Shown piece after piece: positions 23,401-35,400 of a DNA stretch of 64,000 bases. Every line of letters starts with the position of its first letter. Position 1 is the stretch's first letter. Source of the DNA: Chrysopilus asiliformis (taxonomy: Eukaryota > Arthropoda > Insecta > Diptera > Rhagionidae); contig OZ035961.1 in NCBI GenBank assembly GCA_964034945.1, positions 89,468,991-89,532,990 on the forward strand, given 5' to 3'. The notes under the pieces were generated by a model. It had not been told where the DNA came from and ran no database searches. It was given only the letters and a program-made list of their open reading frames with translations. The translations under genes were made by a program, and so were the position numbers.

Positions 23401-26400
23401 CCTCCAGTCCTAAAATGAGTTTCTCTACTAATTTTATGAAGAGTAATGTTCTAACATCGTGGATAACAACATCGATACCTCGATATATCGGTCTGTTCAA
23501 CATCGAGGTTAAAACTCGATATTTTTCAACGATACCTCCATGTTTTGCAAACATCGAGGTATCGTTGGCATCCCTACTCAGGATGCCTTTTTTAATACAA
23601 AATCTACGTTGTTGCGCAATTTACGAGCACACTATAACTCGACGAAAAAAAAAAACTTTGGTTTCTATATGGATTTTAATTCTGAAAAATCTGAAATATC
23701 TCGATAACGGTAAAAGATATCGATTACAGAAAATGTAGAAAATTTTAATATCTTTAATTTTTCTTTTAACTGTTTTTTTTTCAAAAAAAAAAACGTTTTT
23801 CGCAAAAATCAATTTTTCAATTTTTAATGAAAATATCTCAATAACGGTAAAAGATAGCGGATAACAGTGAAATATAAAATTGTCGCAAATATTATCAATT
23901 TATCTCATACACTGAACCACCAAAAAGCCGTTAGTTTTCGAAAGAAACGCAAAAAACTGACTTTTGTGAAATAACGGTATATCTCGATATGGGTTTGAGA
24001 TATCGAGTTGTAGTGAAAGACAAAAGTGCAGGACATTTTATTGTCTTCAACTTTTATCATACCTAGGACAACTGAAAAACGCATAGTTTCAGAGTAAACA
24101 GCAAAAAACCAAACTGCGATTTTTAAAAAGCCGCCATATTTTGGTTACTTCCGGTTAACGGATTTCCACTAAAAGTTAATAGGAAGCTAATAGGATTTTC
24201 AGGACCAAATACGCCTGTAAAATTTCATGGTTCTAGCTCTATTAATTTTTACGAAATCTTATACACAGACTAACAAGCTTAGGCCTCATTTACACTTGAG
24301 ATTTTTTTTTTTAATTTCTCTGTGAATTTTATACAGAATTTGTTCCGCGATTTTATTCACTTGTCGCGAATTTTATTCAGAACATATCGCGAATTTTATT
24401 CATCTATCGCAGAATAAAATCACTTAGGCCCAGTCTACACTTGCGAGATTTTCTTGAATTTAACCGTGAATATTATTAAGAATTTATCCCGCGAATTGTA
24501 TTTATATATCGCAGAACAAATTCACTTAGCAAAAATTATCAAAATTTCTATTTATTTTCCGGCGGTTTATATGAAAAAATTCGAGTTCGGACGCCTTTCA
24601 GGAATATAGTTCGGAATTTTGTGTCGTAGTGTGAATGGGTGTGCAACATGAATTTAGTGTCGAAGAATAAAATTCGATGAATAAAGTGTCAGGTGTAAAC
24701 GGCGCCTAACAGAAAGACATTTTTGTAATAACGCTCCAATCAACTCAGGAGTGCGCGGGAAATGATTTTTAGGCAAAATTAAGAGGGCGAAATTTTTTTG
24801 AAGACGATACTTAATCATTAAGATTTCCAAATGATAAAAAATCAATAAAAAAAAATCATTGGCAATTTTTTTTATCATTTGGGAATCTTAATTAAGCGTG
24901 ACTTTAGATGCAGAAAATAACCATATTTCCATCAGCAATGGAAAAAACAGTACCAGTAAGAGAATTCTTTTATAGATGACAATAAGCATAGACGTTTTGT
25001 GAATTTTTCATTGAACCAAAGTTTACTTAAGACGCGTCACATCTAAGACAACAATAATAAAATTACGTCAGAATTTTTACAAAACATTTAGAAATGTTTT
25101 TATTAAATACCAATCGAATTATTTTACATCTGGCGATAGTGGAATTGGTCAAATATTTTTTTAACCTAAATATTATTAACATTTTTTTATCTGCATATTA
25201 CTTTCAGATAAACTCATCTTGGTATGTGGAATTTACTGAGCTTGATATAAAAATTCTTGGTCCTTATGGCACGTGCAATTTTGGTGTAACAAAAAACCGA
25301 TCAATTACTGGATATTGTAAACTCGAATTTGATTGGTTTGATCCGAGTTTAACACATCTTGTGTATCTAACAGATGATATACGAAATATTACGATAGTAA
25401 ATTTCAAACGAAATGTTTGTCAAATATTTAAAAGTAAAGATGTTGTAAGTCGAATGGCAGTGAATTTAGTTTTAAGTAAAATAAATATACCGAAAAAATG
25501 TCCCATAAAAAAGGGAAACTATTCATTGAGACATCCATTGAGTATCTCATCAAAGGATGTACCGAAAATTTTTAACATTCCAAAGATCCCCCTACCTCTC
25601 GGAGTGTCAGTGGGAGATTTTTTTGGTAAAATAGATAATGAAAAAATTCATATTGCGCATCTTTGTGTTAAATATCGGATTGTGTATGAATAACTAATAA
25701 ATCAGTCATAAAAAAATCAACAAAAATGTTCAATTAATTCAATTTTTGAACTAACTTTTTTAAAAATAACAAAAAAAATCAATAAAGGAACCTACCTAAC
25801 TCAAACTTTGGATAAATCGAAAACCTTTCTAAAGAGCTAAACAGAATGAGAGCGTTAACAACGGACGTACGCGTCATTTTTACCGTCTTGTATGAAGTAT
25901 AATAAAGTATTGTATTCATGAAAAACTTCGACCTTTAAATTTTACCTAAAAACATTTCCCGAGTACTCCTAAGTCGATTGGAGCATTGTTATAAAAATGT
26001 ATTTCTGTCTGTCAGTTTGTCAGTTTGTCAGTCTGTCAGTTTGTCAGTCTGTCAGTCTGTCAGTCTGTCAGTCTATCAGTCTGTCAGTCTGTCAGTCTGT
26101 CAGTCTGTCAATCTGTCAGTCTGTCAGTCTGTCAGTCTGTCAGTCTGTCAGTCTGTCAGTCTGTCAGTCTGTCAGTCTGTCAGTCTGTCAGTCTGTCAGT
26201 CTGTCAGTCTGTCAGTCTGTCAGTCTGTCAGTCTGTCAGTCTGTCAGTCTGTCAGTCTGTCAGTCTGTCAGTCTGTCAGTCTGTCAGTCTGTCAGTCTGT
26301 CAGTCTGTCTTTTCAATCTGTCATATAGTTAGTCTGTGTACAAGATTTCTCAAAAACTAATAGAGCTAGAGACATGAAATTCTACAGGCGTGTTTGGTAC

Positions 26401-29400
26401 TGGGTTGGGACGATCCTATGGTAAAAGGCAAAAATGTATAGAACTTTAATATCTTAAATTCTTCCTTCAACTGTTTTTTTTTTCGAAAAGCTTCAAGAAA
26501 TTCGCAAAAATCTAATTGTTAACATTTTAATGAAAATATTTCAATAACGGTAAAAAATAGCGAATAACAGTAAAAGACATAATTATGGCAAATATTATTC
26601 TCTTCAATTCATCCTATACAATTAACCACCAAAAACGTTTTCGAAAGAATCGCAAAAAATGTTGAGTTCTAGCAAAACACAAAAGTGTAGGAAATTTTAT
26701 TGTCTTCAACTATTGTCATACAAGAGATTACTGAAAAACGCATAGTTTTAGAGTAAACAGCGAAATACCAAACTGCGATTTTTAGAAAGCTACCATTTTG
26801 GTTACTTCCGGTTAACGGATTTCCACCAAATGTTGATAGGATCGTCCCACACCACTGAAAATCAAAAGCAAAAAGCGCGCCGCGACAGATCGCCCTTTGT
26901 GTAATGGTGATGATGTAAAGCAGGGTTTATACACAGCGAGTAACTCGCTGCAAGTAAATCGTCGCAAGTAGAATGACAGCCGAAGGAAAACATAACCTAA
27001 AATTTTCTGAGAAAAAATATCACGACTCTTTTTTGTGGAAAAATTTGCGAATTTCGACCTAAAACTGTTTGTTGCCGACGAGTTTTTTATGCCCGTGTCG
27101 TTTTTTCCTTAAAATGTTACAACGTTTTCTGGCAAAGCAGCAAATATAAAATGAACCGAAACACACACACATAAAACCACCTCATTTATACGCGGTTCCA
27201 TGTTCTTGTATTGGTTTTACTTGCTAGAAAAATAGAATGGCTTTCTATTATTTTTGAGAGAGCAGCGAGTATTCTCACACATATACGAGCGTCGCACACT
27301 AGCTCAAATCGCGTGTATTTACGTCTACTTGCAGCGAGTTACTTGATTCGTCTAAACCAAGCCTCGGCACTGCTTGGCTCGTCTGGCTCCTCAATACGAT
27401 AACATTTTTATTCAAATTTTATGAGATTACAATCAATGCATGAACGTTTTTACTTGACTCTCCAACGCAACGATACGTGTTGGTTGACGACGGCCACTTC
27501 GGCAGCCGAAATCAAACGATTGACTAACAATCGATGGAGCGAGCCTACGACAGTCATTCAGTATGATTTCTGCTGTTGATGCGTACGGGTGTATAAATTT
27601 GCTCTCCAAAATTATAATTGCTTCCCAAAGAACACTGATGTACGAAATTTTTTCAGAAATTTGATTTTTTTAGTTTTCCTTTTCCATTATGAAGCGCTCA
27701 TATTCAAATTCAAATACTATGTCGTGTGATTGGGAAAACAAATATTTAATAACCACAAATAATGATAACCGTCAATGTCTAGTTTGCAGTTACATGTCGA
27801 ATAAAAAATTCAATCTAAAACGCCATTACAACAGCTGTCATAAGTTCGATTTTGCCCGATGCAATGAAGTAGAAAGAGTAAGACAGGTTGACAACTTAAA
27901 GAAAGTCTTTTTTAGAGAAATTTCCTTTAGGCGGAACAAATGATTCTGAAATTGCATAATGATAAATTGTGTAGTTCACTGTTCCTAAACGTCTCCATCA
28001 AAAGCGAAAGAGCGTAAAAAATGAAAATGATGCGTTTTCTCATTTTGTGTTATAGTATATGAAAAAACATAAAATTTTTTCGAGTAGTAGTAAATCACTA
28101 CATACATGGTGCCGAGGCCTGGTCTAAACCCTGCTTAAGACTGTGTAAAACAACCGCATCGCGCGATCCGATCGCTGCTCGACGCGATAAATCGCTTTCC
28201 GTGTGTAGAAGCCTTAAAGGTTTTTCTTTGATTGAAAAATAAGGAATTAAAACTTTTTATAGTTTTTATGACACTTTGGTGGGCGGTACACCAGGAGGTG
28301 GTCGACGGAACCACGACATTTGTTGTTTTTTTGTCGGCCTGAGTTTATATTTCCACTACATATTTTTAATTGTTGTAAAATGACGATATAAATGACAATT
28401 TTTATAATATTAATTTAAAATAATGTCGGTTTAAATTGTTTTTTTTTTATTTTTTAGAGGAAAAAAAAATCCAAACCGATTAAAAACGCCTTCCTTTAAC
28501 AGTGGTTTTTCAACCTGATACCCCTATTCGCACACACATATGTGTTTTTGATATCAAAAGAGTTTTCCCGCTTTACTGCAAAAGGGGATATCAGAAAGCC
28601 AAATCGCAAAGCGCGTGCATAGCCAGCTTAAATTTATAATATCCCATCATTATACGAAAATTTGATCATTATCCGGGAATTATATGCAAATTAGCATTAC
28701 TTTGTAATTAAAAAAAAATTGTGTTTTATACGATTTTAGGAAAACGAAGTGGCCATTTTGTGTGTTTTTAGTTGAAGTGAAAGATATTTTATATCATCAA
28801 TAAGCAGTCTTTTTTTCTAATTATTTCTCTCTATAGAAAACTTTATGGATTATTAAAAAAATCATAATTAATACATTTTCCAATCGGTTAAGATGGTACA
28901 AATGAAAATTCATGTGCTTCTTCTACTTCTGGCAGTGATTAAAAATGTAAGACAAAAAAAAGACAAGGGCGCGTATTTATAGTCGCAGGTTTCGTTAAAC
29001 ACGAATTTAAAATGACAAAAAACCATAGCAAACTGTGAGTTTAAATTCATGTTTAACAAAACCAATGTTTAAAAATGACTGTGAACACCAGAGTAGCAAA
29101 CCGGATTTTTTGAACCGAACCAAATACCACTGAACCGTAGAAATTCGAGTGAACCAAAACCAAAACATTTTTTTTTGAATCGAACCAAACGCAAACCAGA
29201 TTTTTAAAAGGCTTTGTTATACCCGTATGGTGAAACCAAAGGGTATATTAACTTTGCCTTACCGTTTGTAACGCCAAGATCCCGTTATCACACACAAAAA
29301 TGAATTACACCAGTGAGTTTAGAATGATTAAAAAAATTGATTTTTGCATGTCCGTCCGTCCGTCTGTCCGTCTGTCTGTTCGTCCGTCTGTCTGTGGCGC

Positions 29401-32400
29401 GGATTGCGAGCGCACGGATTGACCTAGAGACTTGAAAATTTGCACAGATCCGTTTTTCGTAAAATGCGAGGCTAAGTTCGTTCATGGGAAAGAATGGACC
29501 ATTAGGGGGGGTACCCCCCATACAAACGAAAACGTTTTTTGCGAATATCTCAAAAACGGTGCATCTTGTCAAAAAACTGCAAGAACAAAAGTTATTTAGG
29601 ATATGATTCTATATAAAACTCCCATACATCAAAATCCGATTGGAATAAATTAAAAAAAAATCTTATTGGAAAGTTTGACTTCAAAGTGGAATTTTGGTAT
29701 AACTGTTCGAATTTTGATACGAATATCACCATACGGGTTTTCAATGATTGCCAGATTGGCAATTATAGCTGTGGTTATGTTTTCATTTAAGTTCACCTAC
29801 AAAACCAAAGCCATATTTTTGGAATTTTAAAAACCAACACCAGAACCACATATTTGGAATTTTAGGAACCAAAACCAGAGCCAAATTTTTGAAATTTTAG
29901 AAACTGTAGTGGCAACTCCGAAACAATAAACTTATAACGATCGGTTCTCTTTTGTATTTTTGTAATAAAGGATCACTTTCGAATAAACTGTCGTCACTGT
30001 AGTGCGCTTTTAGTACCCACAAAACCAGAACAAAATTTTTGGAATTTTAGAAACCGAAAAAAGAACCAAATTTTAGGTACCAAAACCAAAAACCAAAAAT
30101 CCAACTAACCCCTCTTGAACGAAAACCGAACACCACTCGAAAAACTTATGGTTTGGCTCTCTGACGAATACGCGCCAAGGCATATTTGGTGTTCAATTTT
30201 GAAATATTTATGTTGACTTTATATGGTTGTTTTTTTTTTGTAGGTAAAACCATTTTGGTACGTGGAACTTATGGCCACTAAGTTAGAGTTCGTTGGCCCA
30301 TATGGATACTGCAATTACACTGTGACAAATAACAGATGGATTACCGGATCTTGTCAACTCGAAATAGTTTGGTTCGATCCGTTTATAAATGTACACACAT
30401 ATCTAACCGATGATAAACGCAACATGACAATATTTAATTTTGGAAGAAATATTTGCCAGTTAATCAAAAATAAAGACGTGATAAGTCGAATAGTTGTTAA
30501 GGCGTTTTTTAGTAAAACTAACTTACCGAAAAAATGTCCAATAAAAAAAGGAAATTATTCACTATTGCAGCCGTTGGGTGTCACATCGAAGGATTTACCA
30601 AAAATGTTTGACCTCCCAAAACTCCCTCTACCCCTTGGAGTAACGATTATAGATTTTTTTGGCAAAATGGATAATAAAAAGTTTCACGCTATACACATTT
30701 ATGCAAAATATCGTTTTGTTTTTGATAACTAAGAAATAAATTGATTTCGAAGACGTATTTTTGAATATTTTGACTTGTTTTTATAAGATTTTATTCAGTT
30801 TCACTCGTTTGTTTGTTAGTTTTGTCCGGGTTGGCTTTGACACCTTCGGCCAAACTTCGGCTTTGGCCAAAATTAAGACGAAGATTAGGCAGAAGCCGAA
30901 GCTGCAAGTGAACGGTCAAATCCCAAGCAACCAGATAAGGCATAATGACTTGGATTAGGGCGTGGTGTCTTAAAATTGGTCGTTACGACCACACCAAGAC
31001 CAGCGAATCCGCCTTATAAGGCGTGATGCCTTTCAAGGCCTTTGCAGTGGTCGTCAAGCGGTCCGAGTGACCTAAATATATGCCCTGATAGTCTTAATGT
31101 TCGAATACCTTGTTTTGGCTTTCATGGTCGTAGTGTCCTCCAGACGCCTTCATAGTCGTCCTGCCTTATAAGACCAACCTTCCACCTTTCGTCCACGAAG
31201 TGCCTTATAGGGCATAATGCCTTTGAGAACAGTCCAATGCCCTATTTGAGAATGCTTCGAGCATGCGCAGATGAATATCTGCTTCGAGCTTGTTTCTATC
31301 ATACTTCGAATATGCTTCTAGCATTCACGGTGCGAGCCGCCATGACGTTCATTGAAATGAAAAAAAAAAACATTCCTACTGAAAATTTAAAATCTGTTTT
31401 TAAAGCACAATATGGAAAAACATCGAATAAAAAGTAATTTTATGTGTTTGGGTACACAGCATAACTTTATTTTTACAAGAATTTTATTGAAATCGAATAA
31501 AAAAGAAAATTCTTTGAATAAATAATTTTCAAATTATATCACTAAAATCGAGAATTGCTACGGCCCACATAAATAGAGCTCCTGGCAAAACCACTTCCTA
31601 CGTAAACTTTAAATCGCATGTGAATTGTGACAATAAAATCCACAAAAAACCTTAACATCACCGTATGAAATTATTTTGAACGCTTTTTTCCACAAAATAT
31701 ATCCATTAAACTTTATGATTCTTGTCTTATCTTTCTCTCCTCATGCGGCCTATAGAATAGAGAAAGACAAATAATGTCGCCAGATGAAATGTCAAAAAAA
31801 TATTTCGTCATGGTAAAACAAGGCCCTATTTTGGCCTTCAAAGTCGTGAAGCCTTATAGGGCGTGAAATAGGGCACTTCGTGGTCCGGCGGACCTTCCCC
31901 ACTGTCGACGATAGGTCGACGATAGTTCGACCTAGAGTCGACAAAGTCGTGAGCCTTACGACCAATAGGGACGCCTTTGAAGACGAAGTGTCCACTTTAC
32001 GACCTATAAGGTTACTTGGGATATAAATGCAATGAAAACAAAAATTTGGCGTATCTTTTTTTAGGAAATTATTTATTTGCCAGTGAAGTTTCATCGGCAC
32101 GTGACCAGGACCTCTGGCGAGAGACATTGCCGGAAACCGATTGTAGTGCCGAAAGAGAGTGAGAGAGAAGTTTCCAGGTCAATTCAAAATATTTGGCCAG
32201 ATAATTTTTCACGGTAAGGTAAGATTTCAACTCGATTGAAATGACATTACAGACAGATTTTTTTCGAATATTTTTGTCCGAGAAATTAGAACATGAAAAT
32301 CCGATTGGAATAAATTTAAAAAAATCTTATTGGAAAGTTTGACTTCAAAGTGGAATTTTGAAACAACTGTTCGCCGTTCACTTAAATCACCATACGGGTT

Positions 32401-35400
32401 TTCAATAATTGCCAGATTGGCAATTATAGGCCCTATCACAGAATCCGATACGAATGATTCGGATCGTAAACTCAATGTTGTTGTTAGTGTTTTATACCGA
32501 CAACAACATTGAGTTTACGATCCGAACCATTCGTATCGGATTCTGTGATAGGGCCTTAAAGCTTTTGTTATGTTTGTTAGATGTTGTTGCAAGTTGTATT
32601 GCAATTGAATTCATAGTCTTTTCCAAAACAACTGTTTTAAAAAATTTCTAGAACCGCCTTGTGGGGGGAAACCATTAGAGTACAAGTTTTTCGTCTTCAG
32701 TTAAGTCTGTAAGATATTTAAATTTAAAAAAAATCTTCCCCTCTATGTTAACGAAATTTTCTTTATTATCGATTGGAATTGTGTATGTTTTGGTTTTTAA
32801 AACTTTCAAATGTTTCTATTATTTTTAACGACAAAATATTTCTATAATTTTTAACGCTTTTCTATTACGGTAAACATTGATTTGAGCTTTTATGCAAACC
32901 TTCAGTTTCGGTTTCGGCCGAAGGTTGAGAGAAAGCCCGAAGTTCGACTTCGGCCGAAGGTTAAGAAAAAGGCCGTAGTTCGACTTCGGCTTCGGCCAAA
33001 AACTGACCTTCGGCCAAACTCTGGTTGGGACGCATGGAGTGCCAATATCCACATTTCCGACAAGTGAAAATATTACCGTTTAGTAGTATTATAGGTTATA
33101 GTCACAACCGGAGTGACTGAAACGTCCCTTCAACCATATTTTGGAGACAATTTCAATAGACCAGGATCTGCAACTAAAATTGCTAGTTGGGATCGTATGA
33201 GTGGAAGTGGCCCAACATTAGATTGCAAGATTTGACCCTGACAGACAAACAGGCAGATACGAAGGCAAGCTAAATAAAATTTTTAAAATTACCATGAATA
33301 CGCGCCATTAACATTTTCTATCTGTATTTTTATCTGTAGATATTTTCATTTGATTTTAAATAATACTAGATGGTAATTCCAGTGATGTTCGTTTAACATG
33401 ATAAAATTTAAATTTTTTCTTTTCGCTTCAGTTGGAAAAGAGATTTAAATTTTTTAATATACTATCATTATTTGGAATTATACGCATTATTTTGGAATAA
33501 AAAAATTTCCGGGCAATTGCCATTTCCCAAAGTGAATTGATTGGAAGCGAAAGGTATTTTCTGTTATTTATATTTTTTTTAAATAGTTTTAAGTAATTTT
33601 ATGCGTTCTTCCTTTTTACAGGATTAAACCAAGAGTACTTTAAAGATTTTTTAAAAAAAACTTTTTGGGGTGAATATTTCTAGAATCCGTCAAGATGGTT
33701 TTGATAAAAAGTTATCTGCTTCTCGTAATCCTCCTCATGATTAAAACTGTAAGACAGTATAGTCCAAAAAAACAAAATTTAATGTTAATTTTCAATACTT
33801 TTTGTATTTTTTTTTTAGATAAAGTCATCTTGGTACGTGGAATTTATGGCCACTGAAATAAAAATACTTGGCCCTTATGGAAATTGTAAATACACTGTGA
33901 CAAATAACAGATCGATTACTGGATTTTGTGAAATTAATACAACATGGGTCGATCCTAGCTTCACGTTTTTCGTATACATAACAGATGGTAAACGCAACGT
34001 GACAATTTTCGATTTTGGAAGAAATATTTGCCAATTTATCAAAAATAAAGACGTCATTAGTCGAATGGTTGTTAAGACGTTTTTTAATAAAACTAACTTG
34101 CCGAAAAAATGCCCAATAAAAACAGGAAATTATTCACTATTGAAGCCGTTTAGTGTCACGTCGAAGAATGTACCAAAAATGTTTGACATCCCAAAAGCTC
34201 CACTACCCATGGGAATAACAATTATAAATTTTTACGGTGAATTTGATAAAAAAAAGATGCATGTGGCGAATGTTTATGCAAAATATCGTTTTGTTTTTGA
34301 CAATTAAGAAATAAATACATTTCAATAAATACAGAAATAATAAATTGATTTCGAAGACGTATTTTTGAATAAGATTTTACTTATTTTTATAAGATTTTAT
34401 TTAGTTTCACTTATTTGTTCATTTGTCAGGGTCAAATTTTGTATTCTAATTTCCGATTAATCGGCTTCGGCCATCTCGGGCTAAAATAAACACCTTCGGC
34501 CAAACTTCGGCTTCAGCCAAAATTAAGCCGAAGGTTTGGAGAATTCGAAGGTGCAAGTGAACAGTCAAATATCAATGCAATGAAAACAAAAATTTGGCGT
34601 ATCTTTTTTTAGGAAATTATTTATTTGCCAATGAAGTTTCATCGGCACGTGACCAGGGGGGATTTTTCGTTACGTTACGGATTAAGAATCTCGCCGAAAT
34701 GTTTTTTTCCGTAATCCAAATCTGAAACGTTTGAAAGATCGTATTCTGGGTAGGGATGCCAACGATACCTCGATGTTTGCAAAACATCGAGGTATCGTTG
34801 AAAAATATCGAGTTTTAACCTCGATATTGAACAGGCCGATATATCGAGGTATCGATGTTGCTATCCACGATGTTAGAACATTACTCTTCATAAAATTAGT
34901 AGAGAAACTAATTTTGGCTGATTTAATATAGCCACTCTACTTAAAGATTTGTTTCAAATTTTCTTTGATATCAATTTTCGGTTTCATCTTTCTAAAAGAT
35001 TTCGCAAAAAATACCAGAGCTAGCCATGAAATTTTACAGAGAAGTTTGGTCCTGATGTGGAAATCCGTTAACCGGAAGTAACCAAAAGGCGGCTTTTTAA
35101 AAACTATGCGGTTTTTTTGCGATTTATTCCGAAACTAACCATTTTCCAGTAGTCTTATGTATTACAAAACTTGGAGACAATAAAATTTGCTACATTTATG
35201 TCTTTTACGAGAACTCCTTTATGAAGATATGCAGGTATTTAAAAAAAAATTAGTTTTTTGCGAATATCTCGAAAACTAACGGGTTTTTGGTGGTTCAACG
35301 TATAAAAAGAATTAAAACCGTGTTAATTCTATCTGGGTGAACTCCACCCACAGTAGAGCATCCGCAAGCTGGCTAAATTATCTAATACAGCAATCCTCTG

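Larger units (their letters stand above)
26918..28136. mobile_element. Inverted-repeat element split by a hAT insertion
   Basis: It begins AAGCAGGGTTTATACACAGC. Its other end is split: TACTTGCAGCGAGTTACTTG and GTCTAAAC at 27326-27357, then CCTGCTT at 28130-28136. Removing the 764-bp hAT element and one copy of its target duplication restores matched ends AAGCAGGGTTTA / TAAACCCTGCTT and arms that contain GCGAGTAACTCGCTGCAAGT. Confidence 0.8.

Noticed and set aside
25978..26360. Three overlapping frames reading SVCQSVSL repeats
   Set aside because: They are products of the (CTGTCAGT)n microsatellite inside a repeat.
31237..31437. 66-codon frame in the 1.1-kb element
   Set aside because: No transposase motif, and composition matches surrounding repeat DNA.
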